Shown here piece by piece: positions 1 through 4,462 of a stretch of 27,595 bases of DNA (position 1 is the first letter of the stretch; each line of letters opens with the position of its first letter). The notes under the pieces are model-generated. The model searched no databases. It was not told where the DNA came from and saw only the letters and a list, made by a program, of their open reading frames with translations. The DNA is from a virus: IMG/VR virus record IMGVR_UViG_3300022223_000019, positions 1 to 27,595 of that record. One strand, given 5' to 3'. A program made the position numbers and the translations under genes.

Positions 1-64
1 ACCCGGGTGCCATAGTTCCATCCGGTAGTTTTGTAGCCGTCCATTCAATCGTTGTTTGAGCCAT
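1..64 (-). CDS. DUF5131 (phage Gp37/Gp68) family protein, N-terminal fragment
   Basis: Only the first 21 residues are in the window; the gene runs off the left edge. The visible start, MAQTTIEWT followed by LPDGTMAPG, matches the usual opening of the DUF5131 family (phage Gp37/Gp68). In that family an IEWT motif precedes a Cys-rich radical-SAM-like region, which lies outside this window. A GGAGGT ribosome binding site sits 8 nt upstream of the ATG, and the gene begins 2 nt after the stop of the HigA-like gene, so it is the next gene of the leftward operon. The family call rests on a short stretch; the cellular role of DUF5131 proteins is poorly defined. Confidence 0.65.
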   Translation of the reverse strand, partial: MAQTTIEWTATKLPDGTMAPG

Positions 65-65
65 T

Positions 66-341
66 TTATTTTACCTCCGCCTCACGGTCGTTTTTACTTT
101 CTTCCAGCACGTCATATGCGCGCTGTAGATTGAGCCACAATTTCGCACTTGTACCAAAGGCGTTGGCTATTCTCCATGCATTATGGTTAGTGATTGGGGA
201 CCTGCCATCAATAATGGCGCTTGCATGATCATAATCAAGGCCAGTTTTATTAACGAATTGGTAAAATGACCAATTTCGTTGTTCTATTTCAGCTTTAATA
301 AATTCTCCGGGATGTGAATATACAGTGTTTGGTTCAGTCAT
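66..341 (-). CDS. HigA-like antitoxin / Xre-family HTH protein (orphan)
   Basis: This 91-residue protein has the HigA/VapI antitoxin layout: HPGEFIKAEIEQRNWS at the start, a Cro/C1-type helix-turn-helix over about residues 18-65 with IIDGRSPIT in the recognition region, and the signature FGTSAKLWLNLQRAYD at about 62-77. HigA proteins bind their own operator and neutralise HigB, an mRNA-cleaving toxin. No HigB-like gene (usually about 90-110 residues, directly upstream) is present: the upstream neighbour is a Cys-rich unknown. It may therefore act as a free-standing antitoxin against a host toxin or simply as a regulator; both are inference. AGGAGA lies 7 nt before the ATG. Confidence 0.85.
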   Translation of the reverse strand: MTEPNTVYSHPGEFIKAEIEQRNWSFYQFVNKTGLDYDHASAIIDGRSPITNHNAWRIANAFGTSAKLWLNLQRAYDVLEESKNDREAEVK

Positions 342-352
342 TGGTCATTCTC

Positions 353-661
353 CTATTCGTGTAAATAATCCGGTAATTCTTTATCCGGCTTGATATCCGC
401 CTGGGTTGGCGCCGGCGTCTTTTTGCTAGGGCAGACGGCGGTGCGCTGCGCCTGGTATTCGCTCCCGTCCCAATCCGTTTCCGTGACCGTCACAGGGACC
501 AGGCCCGTGCCGCCGCAATACTCGCAGGCGGGGTCACACTTTGGCCGATCTATAACCTCAAATTCAAAGTTAGTAGACGTGATCGGATTCTCCCGCATCT
601 TGGCGCGCAGTTCATCGCGTAGCCGTTCGATGCGTTCGTCGGGGGACAGGTCGCCGGTCAT
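353..661 (-). CDS. Small Cys-rich (zinc-finger-like) phage protein
   Basis: Unrecognised 102-residue protein. The N-terminus is charged and helical (SPDERIERLRDELRAKMREN). The middle carries CDPACEYCGGTG, a CxxxCxxC-GG pattern like half of a zinc ribbon or DnaJ-type Cys repeat, and another Cys (AVCPSK) about 30 residues later could complete a metal site. The C-terminus is Pro/Lys rich and probably disordered. It lies 6 nt after the upstream gene in the leftward operon and 11 nt before the HigA-like gene. No strong Shine-Dalgarno sequence is visible, so translation may be coupled to the upstream gene. A role in nucleic-acid binding would be a guess from the Cys pattern. Confidence 0.6.
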   Translation of the reverse strand: MTGDLSPDERIERLRDELRAKMRENPITSTNFEFEVIDRPKCDPACEYCGGTGLVPVTVTETDWDGSEYQAQRTAVCPSKKTPAPTQADIKPDKELPDYLHE

Positions 662-667
662 GGGTGT

Positions 668-886
668 TTACTCTTTTGGCAATAATCTGAGCCGTAATTC
701 GGTTGGCTTCACGCTTTTCACCCTAAAACGACTGCCGCGGATAACGATGATTTCGTCCTCCCGAAACCATCCGCCGTGATCAGGATGTTTGACCTCTAAC
801 AATTCCTTAGCCCTATCGATGTCCTCTTGAGACATTTCTGCGATCCCTGTGTCTGCTTGTACAAATTCACCTTTTCCTGTGTCCAT
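668..886 (-). CDS. Conserved-looking small phage protein, unknown function
   Basis: A 72-residue protein with an acidic helical N-terminal half (about residues 15-35) and a C-terminal half, IIVIRGSRFRVKSVKPTELRL, that looks like a small beta-barrel: alternating hydrophobic residues around a basic RGSRFRVKSV core. Short proteins with a GSRFRV-type core occur in phage accessory operons, but no function is established that I can name. The ATG has a good AGGAGA site 5 nt upstream, and the gene sits between other leftward small genes with 6-10 nt gaps. It is almost certainly a real gene. Confidence 0.65.
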   Translation of the reverse strand: MDTGKGEFVQADTGIAEMSQEDIDRAKELLEVKHPDHGGWFREDEIIVIRGSRFRVKSVKPTELRLRLLPKE

Positions 887-896
887 TTTGTTCTCC

Positions 897-1103
897 TTAA
901 TTTGCTTTTGCCGTCATCTTGGCAGCGGTTTCTACAAGCAACCTTATACCGTCGCCGCGGCTGACGTTTGTCATCCAGTGTACTTGATGGTGATCTTGAT
1001 CTGCCGTGAACGCCACGGCTACGGCAGGGTTTGTGAAGCCGTGTTTCTCAAAGACTGCGAGAATGTCCTTTATCACCGGTCTTAGATCTTTTACGTCATC
1101 CAT
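897..1103 (-). CDS. Small hypothetical phage protein
   Basis: I choose the ATG that gives MDDVKDLRPVIKDIL (68 residues) rather than the longer reading that begins at 1235. That longer reading lies inside the upstream gene, has a low-quality Arg/Cys/Ser-rich composition, and its excess portion is explained by the other frame. The chosen start overlaps the stop of the upstream gene by 8 nt (ATGGATGA), the usual arrangement for translational coupling. The protein looks like one small alpha/beta domain: a helix, a strand (AVAVAFTAD), then a C-terminal helix rich in Ala/Lys. Function unknown. Confidence 0.6.
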   Translation of the reverse strand: MDDVKDLRPVIKDILAVFEKHGFTNPAVAVAFTADQDHHQVHWMTNVSRGDGIRLLVETAAKMTAKAN

Positions 1104-1329
1104 TTGCGACTTCCTTGATCGCTTCGATCGCGGTGTCATCCTTATTGAGGTTGAACACCTGCAGCTGAGCGCCAATACCAAATATCCAAACGTGAGCCAA
1201 AACGTAATAGTCAAACGACAAAGACAGCCCGACAATTTGTTTTAGATTGATTGGCCAGTAGGTTATATGTATCATAATCAAATAGCCTTTGATATTTTTT
1301 TCGAACACGAGTTGCTTGTACTCTGACAT
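1096..1329 (-). CDS. Small hypothetical phage protein with hydrophobic centre
   Basis: A 77-residue protein, preceded by an AAGGAGA ribosome binding site. The central third (about residues 15-55) is rich in Ile, Leu, Tyr and Trp, for example YLIMIHITYWPINL and YYVLAHVWIFGIG. It could associate with the membrane, although no clean 20-residue transmembrane segment stands out. The C-terminus is a short charged helix. It begins 2 nt after the replication gene stops and overlaps the next gene by 8 nt, so it belongs to the same leftward transcript. No function is recognised. Confidence 0.55.
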   Translation of the reverse strand: MSEYKQLVFEKNIKGYLIMIHITYWPINLKQIVGLSLSFDYYVLAHVWIFGIGAQLQVFNLNKDDTAIEAIKEVANG

Positions 1330-1331
1330 AG

Positions 1332-1997
1332 CTAAATCTCCTTTTCCAATACTACAAAATCAATTGATATTTCTCGGTTGGTGCAGCCGCGTGCGATGTT
1401 GCGCACGGTGGTTTTTGTGCGGTCTTCCAACCACTGGCGGTTATAATCATCAGAACATGCCAAAACCAACCTATCACCATCCAGCGATACGGGTACAACG
1501 GGCAACACAAATTGGTCAAAGGATACCTTGGCCATTTCTGATTTTAGCTGATTCCTTATGAGTTCCCAAAGTTTTAAAGAACCTTCTTTTGGTTCATAAT
1601 GATTAAAAGCGTTTAAAACGGTTAGGGGGACATCTATGTCCTCTATCGTGCCCTGGATGTCCTCTATTGTGCCGGAAATGTCCGGCATCGCGCCCTGGAC
1701 GTCCTCATCATCAAAGTCATAGGACATAATGTCCGGTATCGTTAGGGCGTATAGATTTATCTGGTAACGGTTATTTTTATGGTTTCTGTCCACGGACAGC
1801 TCCCCGGATTCCTCGAGTGATTGAATAATGCGCCTTACCTGGCGTTCTGATAGGCGTGATTTGCGTGCCAGGTATTCGATACCCGGGTATGCATAACCGC
1901 TATCATTGGCATTGTCGGCAATCGCCAGCAGCAAGAGCAATTCGCTGCCTTTGCGGCGGGAGGACTGCCAGATTTTGGACATTACTTTTATGCTCAT
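1332..1997 (-). CDS. Phage replication initiator: winged-helix domain plus DnaA domain I-like C-terminus
   Basis: 221 residues in three parts. Residues 1-85 form a winged helix of the phage replication-initiator type (KGSELLLLLAIADNAND, then YLARKSRLSERQVRRIIQSLEESGEL), predicted to bind origin DNA. Residues 86-140 are an acidic linker with four heptads at 99-126 starting DVQG, DISG, DIQG and DIDV. Residues 141-215 resemble DnaA domain I (LWELIRNQLKSEM, SFDQFVLPVVPV, and YNRQWLEDR), the part that contacts DnaB helicase and other partners in DnaA. The likely role is to open the phage origin and recruit the host helicase; no phage helicase is seen in this window. The ATG overlaps the upstream stop (ATGA). 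The linker DNA holds iteron-like repeats. Confidence 0.85.
   Translation of the reverse strand: MSIKVMSKIWQSSRRKGSELLLLLAIADNANDSGYAYPGIEYLARKSRLSERQVRRIIQSLEESGELSVDRNHKNNRYQINLYALTIPDIMSYDFDDEDVQGAMPDISGTIEDIQGTIEDIDVPLTVLNAFNHYEPKEGSLKLWELIRNQLKSEMAKVSFDQFVLPVVPVSLDGDRLVLACSDDYNRQWLEDRTKTTVRNIARGCTNREISIDFVVLEKEI
1628..1799. other. Putative phage replication origin inside the initiator gene
   Basis: The DNA coding for the initiator's linker and wing contains a dense set of ATGTCC / GGACAT words. Direct copies start at 1636, 1657, 1678 and 1729, with a variant (ACGTCC) at 1699, and inverse copies start at 1628 and 1722. Inverted repeats bound it: GGACAT-2nt-ATGTCC at 1628-1641, GGACAT-1nt-ATGTCC at 1722-1734 and CTGTCC-2nt-GGACAG at 1786-1799. 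Between the last two lies an A/T-rich stretch (about 1750-1785) that could serve as an unwinding element. This layout, iterons and an AT-rich tract inside the initiator gene, is the one known from the lambda O gene. Origin function is inference. Confidence 0.55.
1636..1719. repeat. Tandem 21-bp iteron-like repeats
   Basis: There are three clear tandem units of exactly 21 bp (1636-1656, 1657-1677, 1678-1698) and one degenerate unit (1699-1719). The consensus starts ATGTCC(T/G)(C/G)(T/C)AT(C/T)G and ends mostly in GCCCTGG. The period equals two DNA helical turns and seven codons, so the same repeat appears as heptads in the protein. A further copy of the core at 1729 is out of register. Confidence 0.75.
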
Positions 1998-2095
1998 ATT
2001 ATTTTTTTGATAAACAACAGATAGCCGGCGATCAGCACCGGGATAGCTTTTATCAAATATGCCAGGGCGTCGATCAGGGGTTGATAGTCACGCAT
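1994..2095 (-). CDS. 33-residue single-span membrane peptide
   Basis: The small reading frame encodes MRDYQPLIDALAYLIKAI followed by a hydrophobic stretch ending LIAGYLLFIKKII. It has one predicted transmembrane helix with a basic C-terminal end. The ATG has an AGGAGA site 8 nt upstream and lies 2 nt after the stop of the preceding regulator gene; its own stop overlaps the initiator ATG (ATGA). That tight spacing on both sides argues that it is translated. The function is unknown; a membrane anchor or small host-targeting peptide is possible but unsupported. A longer in-frame reading begins within the regulator gene and is less likely. Confidence 0.55.
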   Translation of the reverse strand: MRDYQPLIDALAYLIKAIPVLIAGYLLFIKKII

Positions 2096-2097
2096 GA

Positions 2098-2493
2098 TTA
2101 TTTTCTCCTTTCCCGCTTGCACTGCGGGCATTGCCCCTGGTTGGGGCTGGTTTTGATAAACGGCCTGCCGCAGTCTGACCACCTGCAGACTGCCGATGCG
2201 CCGTCAAATAGCGCGCCGGGCTTGACCTGCCCGGGGTGCGCTTTGATACTGGCTTCGACAAACGGCGGCGCATCATCCGAGTTGGATTGTGCGTATAGAG
2301 CCAGTACCGCGCCGTGGATCTCCGGGGAGATTGGATGCCGTCCGGATTCAAGGCTTGATATATAGCTGCGGGAATATGGCTGGCCCTTCCCGGCGGCAAT
2401 GGACAGCCTACTGCCGAAATCGGCCTGCGAGAGGTTCAGCGCATTACGCAACCATCTTATATCGTGTGGATTGATTCCATTCGAATTCAACAC
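2098..2493 (-). CDS. Xre-family HTH regulator with C-terminal zinc ribbon
   Basis: 131 residues, starting at GTG (2493): no in-frame ATG lies near, and GGGGGTG is about 8 nt upstream. Residues 7-65 form a Cro/C1-type helix-turn-helix (IRWLRNALNLSQADFGSRL, then SRSYISSLESGRHPISPEI). Residues about 103-131 carry CRWSDCG and CPQCK, two Cys pairs that look like a zinc ribbon. HTH-plus-ribbon proteins are DNA-binding regulators. Its place just before the initiator gene suggests control of the replication operon, which is inference. Confidence 0.75.
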   Translation of the reverse strand: MLNSNGINPHDIRWLRNALNLSQADFGSRLSIAAGKGQPYSRSYISSLESGRHPISPEIHGAVLALYAQSNSDDAPPFVEASIKAHPGQVKPGALFDGASAVCRWSDCGRPFIKTSPNQGQCPQCKRERRK

Positions 2494-2496
2494 CGA

Positions 2497-2805
2497 CTAA
2501 ACACCCCCACGGGCTTTTTGGCGTAGGTAATACAAAACATCATCAGCGGAGTATACCCAACTTCCACCCAATAACTGAATCCCGCGAGCGAGTCTCTTTT
2601 CGCGGGACAAAATCAGGCCCTTGGCCTCTAATCGCTCGAGATAATATCTAGCTACTGAGCTAGAGGTGGTATCGGTGTTGTTTATTATTTCATTTATTGT
2701 GGGTGATGTCCCCCCTGATTGTGCCATGTGCCTGACAATAAACTCAAATACCTGAAATTCACGGACGGTTAAATATTGCTTGAATTCGTCCAGGTTATAT
2801 TGCAT
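2497..2805 (-). CDS. LexA-like winged-helix DNA-binding protein without protease domain
   Basis: 102 residues. Residues 12-80 follow the LexA N-terminal DNA-binding domain closely: LTVREFQVFEFIVRH, then GTSPTINEIINNT and SSVARYYLERLEAKGLI, then a wing ending RGIQLLG. The Ser/Lys peptidase half of LexA is absent, so self-cleavage in an SOS response cannot occur in this polypeptide. The C-terminus (about 81-102) is a short helical tail. A strong AGGAGG lies 5 nt before the ATG, and the start overlaps the end of the upstream gene by 11 nt. It is probably a transcriptional regulator of the phage, possibly acting at host LexA-type operators; the target is unknown. Confidence 0.75.
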   Translation of the reverse strand: MQYNLDEFKQYLTVREFQVFEFIVRHMAQSGGTSPTINEIINNTDTTSSSVARYYLERLEAKGLILSREKRLARGIQLLGGSWVYSADDVLYYLRQKARGGV

Positions 2806-3217
2806 TTTGTCCTCCTGTCCCCAACGGTAAATCTAACTTTAACTGCGGGCTGATATCAGACTTAGCGTGCCGTAGTTGCGCGTTGATCCTTTGATTGGTG
2901 CTGATCGCCCGGTTGATATCCGATTTTAGGTGCGCTTCAAGCTCTGCCAGGTTGCGGGCCTTAAAATACCCGCCAGGGTTGTTTTTGCTGGGGAATACGT
3001 GGCAGATATCAAAGCCAAGGGTCGAGCAACGCAGATGGTATATCGCATTGCGCATATCGCGGTCATTGACCAGTAAAGTTTCACCGCGCACGCCTAAGCT
3101 GTGATTTGCCTGGGCAAATAGGGATTTCCGAGAAATTGTGTTTTCGGCGCCTGTGTGATCAAGCAATATTTTCTTGATCGTATACATTTGCGCCTTTGTG
3201 GGTTTCATCTTGGACAT
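2795..3217 (-). CDS. Phage protein with winged-helix-like core
   Basis: First gene of the leftward replication operon, 140 residues, with an excellent AGGAGGT site 5 nt upstream. The centre reads LLVNDRDMRNAIYHLRCS, then LGFDICHVFPSKNNPGGYFKARNLAELEAHL. That is the pattern of a compact winged helix: a helix, a short beta hairpin whose strand contains GGYF, and a following helix. Similar (D)RxxRxxIxxLR...GGY cores occur in small phage regulatory or replication-associated proteins. The C-terminal 45 residues are Gln/Asn/Arg-rich and helical, then disordered. Exact function unknown. Confidence 0.6.
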   Translation of the reverse strand: MSKMKPTKAQMYTIKKILLDHTGAENTISRKSLFAQANHSLGVRGETLLVNDRDMRNAIYHLRCSTLGFDICHVFPSKNNPGGYFKARNLAELEAHLKSDINRAISTNQRINAQLRHAKSDISPQLKLDLPLGTGGQNAI

Positions 3218-3247
3218 TTGTACCTCCTGTGTAAAGGTATAAAAGGT

Positions 3248-3288
3248 GGCCGGGGTAGGAAATTGAGAAGATCGTTACTACCCCGGCC
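3248..3288. repeat. Perfect 11-bp inverted repeat in leader of the leftward operon
   Basis: GGCCGGGGTAG at 3248-3258 pairs perfectly with CTACCCCGGCC at 3278-3288 around a 19-nt loop. It lies 30 nt upstream of the first replication-operon gene and downstream of tRNA-Met on the same strand. On the minus strand it is followed by ACCTTTTATACC, a poor U-tract, so it could be a weak terminator for the tRNA transcript, an RNA processing hairpin or an operator. Confidence 0.6.
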
Positions 3289-3315
3289 GGTTGATAAGAT
3301 GCCGGGCAACCTTGC

Positions 3316-3348
3316 GCCGCGCTCCGAACATTCACCATGCTGCGCGGC
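3316..3348. repeat. Second inverted repeat, 7-bp arms
   Basis: GCCGCGC at 3316-3322 and GCGCGGC at 3342-3348 flank a 19-nt loop, the same loop length as in the neighbouring inverted repeat. It lies between tRNA-Met and the 11-bp repeat. No gene is seen here. Confidence 0.45.
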
Positions 3349-3369
3349 ACAAATTTACTAAACGGCCTG

Positions 3370-3442
3370 TAGCGGGGGCGGGAATCGAACCCGCTGTTTC
3401 CGGATTATGAGACCGGCGAGCGCACCAGCGCTCATCCCCGCG
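3370..3442 (-). tRNA. tRNA-Met (CAT), with initiator-like features
   Basis: The minus strand folds as a 73-nt tRNA: acceptor CGCGGGG/CCCCGCT, D stem GAGC/GCTC, anticodon loop CTCATAA (anticodon CAT), variable loop AAACA, T arm GCGGG-TTCGATT-CCCGC, discriminator A, no encoded CCA. The first pair is an open C1.U72, and the D stem has A11-U24; both are marks of bacterial initiator tRNA. The three consecutive G-C pairs expected next to an initiator anticodon are incomplete (G29-C41, G30-C40, U31.U39). Position 8 is A instead of the near-universal U. A lysidine-modified Ile tRNA with the same anticodon is the main alternative identity. Confidence 0.85.
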
Positions 3443-3629
3443 TCGTTGGGCAACACATTATGGCCCAAAGTCACCAATTGATTTTGACCGTATCTGCCAA
3501 CCATTAAGGCACGTTCCATGCGCGGGCAGATCGTTTTTGGGTGTCTTGTGATCGGGGCTTACCAGGTACCCGATCTGCATCGCCTTCCTGGAGGGGGAAC
3601 AGAAAAGATATTCCCAAAAATTGAACCTG
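3443..3629. other. Structured spacer between the two tRNA genes
   Basis: No gene or third tRNA is recognisable here. Overlapping inverted repeats are present: ATCTGCC 3492-3498 with GGCAGAT 3525-3531, GCAGATCG 3526-3533 with CGATCTGC 3571-3578, and GATCGGG 3550-3556 with CCCGATC 3569-3575. The arms share bases, so the first and second pairings exclude each other, as do the second and third. Confidence 0.45.
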
Positions 3630-3702
3630 AGCCGGGCGCCGGACTCGAACCGGCTACCTTTTGATTACAAGACAAACGCTCGACCAGTTGAGCTTGCCCG
3701 GC
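3630..3702 (-). tRNA. tRNA-Thr (TGT)
   Basis: A 73-nt tRNA on the minus strand: acceptor GCCGGGC/GCCCGGC fully paired, D stem GCTC/GAGC with GG in the loop, anticodon loop CTTGTAA (anticodon TGT, reads ACA), variable loop AGGTA, T arm GCCGG-TTCGAGT-CCGGC, discriminator U, no encoded CCA. Like its Met neighbour it has A at position 8 and a U31.U39 mismatch closing the anticodon stem. It lies in the leader of the leftward transcript, between the repressor-like gene and tRNA-Met. Confidence 0.9.
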
Positions 3703-3765
3703 TTGCCCCACTGCCATCACACAGCGGGGATCTAGCAAACTAATAAGCTACAGGAGGTATGTTAT
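3703..3765. other. Short spacer with a hairpin 5' of tRNA-Thr
   Basis: On the minus strand CCCCGCTG and CAGTGGGG form an 8-bp stem with one G.U pair directly before the 5' end of tRNA-Thr. It may be a tRNA leader hairpin. There is no U-tract and no gene. Confidence 0.35.
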
Positions 3766-3996
3766 TTATGATGGCGTGACGATCTCAATAATGCCCGTGA
3801 TGGGGCATTGGAAATAGTTACACAACGAAATCAATACTTTTGTGCTTATGTACCCTGGCGCAAAAGTGTTTTTTGCCCACGCCTTGGCGGTGGTGGGGGA
3901 TATCCGGGCGCCGTAGTGAAGATCTTCGGCAGTCTCGCCGCGTGCTTTTAGCAAGGCGGGGACTTTATTAATCAATAATCCTTTGTTTTTGTCCAT
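3766..3996 (-). CDS. Small Cro/C1-type HTH repressor-like protein
   Basis: I take the ATG at 3996 (76 residues, MDKNKGLLINKVPALL). The longer reading adds a hydrophobic run that overlaps the promoter. GGAG lies about 10 nt upstream. The protein fits the short HTH_26/Cro type: LLINKVPALLKARGETAEDL, then ARISPTTAKAWA as the turn and recognition region, and LISLCNYFQCPITGIIE as the closing helix and dimer region. It is transcribed leftward from a consensus promoter that faces the rightward early promoter. The simplest reading is a repressor or Cro-like switch protein acting at operators between the two promoters. It is the first gene of the leftward unit ahead of the tRNAs. Confidence 0.75.
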   Translation of the reverse strand: MDKNKGLLINKVPALLKARGETAEDLHYGARISPTTAKAWAKNTFAPGYISTKVLISLCNYFQCPITGIIEIVTPS

Positions 3997-4018
3997 TTGA
4001 GATTTGCTCCTGCTGAAA

Positions 4019-4047
4019 ATCATACACGAAATAAATATATCTGTCAA
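4019..4047 (-). promoter_or_regulatory. Leftward sigma70-type promoter
   Basis: On the minus strand TTGACA (4047-4042), a 17-nt spacer and TATGAT (4024-4019): a perfect -35 and a 5/6 match -10. It points at the repressor-like gene and, beyond it, the tRNAs. Predicted start of transcription is near 4012. Confidence 0.75.
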
Positions 4048-4067
4048 GTAGATTATAAAACTGACTA

Positions 4068-4096
4068 TTGACATGTTGACCGGAATGTTATAAAAT
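4068..4096 (+). promoter_or_regulatory. Rightward early promoter and likely operator region
   Basis: TTGACA at 4068-4073, a 17-nt spacer and TAAAAT at 4091-4096 drive the rightward early operon starting at 4127. Its -35 and that of the leftward promoter form an inverted repeat (TGTCAA ... TTGACA, 4042-4073). TTATAAAA occurs at both 4053-4060 and 4088-4095. These are candidate operator sites for the HTH protein encoded next door. Confidence 0.65.
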
Positions 4097-4126
4097 AAAG
4101 CATATCAAAAACACAGGAGGCACGAA

Positions 4127-4462
4127 ATGAAAACAAATAAAGTCTTGGTAAGAGGTAATGAGGCGATCGAGCTGGTGCGCACCGATAAAGCACTGGCAAT
4201 ATTCCGCCACTTTATCGAGGGTGGCCGGATCGTCGGACGGGAAACCGTTGACACTGCAGTATTCAAGACTGCAATCGAAGCCGAGAAACGATTTCACGAG
4301 CAGGTCGGGTCATTGATCGCCCGCGGGTATCGTGAAGCGATTATGACGGTAATGGCATATTACCCCGGCGGATTACGGCAGCCTGATAGGCTGCCGCGTG
4401 AAGAGTTACAATTCCGGCAAGAGTGGGAAGATCATAACCAGGAAAGGACGATGCCGAGATGA
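4127..4462 (+). CDS. Hypothetical early phage protein
   Basis: First gene of the rightward early operon, 111 residues, with AGGAGG at about 8 nt before the ATG. It is largely alpha-helical by eye: residues 8-35 (GNEAIELVRTDKALAIFRHF), 45-75 (VFKTAIEAEKRFHEQVGSL and on) and a charged C-terminus rich in Glu, Arg and Gln. No catalytic motif, Cys pair or membrane span is visible. Its stop overlaps the next ATG (ATGA), so the two are translationally coupled. Position suggests an early accessory or recombination-related role, but I do not recognise the family. Confidence 0.6.
   Translation: MKTNKVLVRGNEAIELVRTDKALAIFRHFIEGGRIVGRETVDTAVFKTAIEAEKRFHEQVGSLIARGYREAIMTVMAYYPGGLRQPDRLPREELQFRQEWEDHNQERTMPR

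Noticed and set aside
390-779. 129-codon plus-strand frame
   Set aside because: Antisense shadow of two leftward genes that have better start sites, spacing and composition; it is Ser/Arg-rich with no ribosome binding site.
897-1235. Longer reading frame for the 68-residue gene
   Set aside because: The extra N-terminus overlaps the upstream gene for over 130 nt, has shadow-like Arg/Ser/Cys composition, and the internal ATG has the expected coupled position.
1636-1749. Short repeats that might suggest a CRISPR array
   Set aside because: The units are tandem with no spacers, lie wholly inside an intact coding frame and repeat at the protein level as heptads. No cas gene is present.
2497-2805. 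Full LexA-type SOS repressor
   Set aside because: Only the DNA-binding half is present; no Ser/Lys peptidase residues or cleavage site follow.
3159-3350. Leftward reading frame of 63 codons upstream of the replication operon
   Set aside because: It overlaps the first operon gene in another frame, crosses both inverted repeats and has no ribosome binding site or protein-like pattern.
3491-3578. Possible third or decayed tRNA between the two tRNA genes
   Set aside because: No T-arm (TTCGA) or consistent anticodon arm can be fitted; the pairings are better described as overlapping hairpins.
3750-3780. AGGAGG followed by ATG codons on the plus strand
   Set aside because: The frame is only six codons long and overlaps the end of the leftward repressor-like gene; most likely chance.
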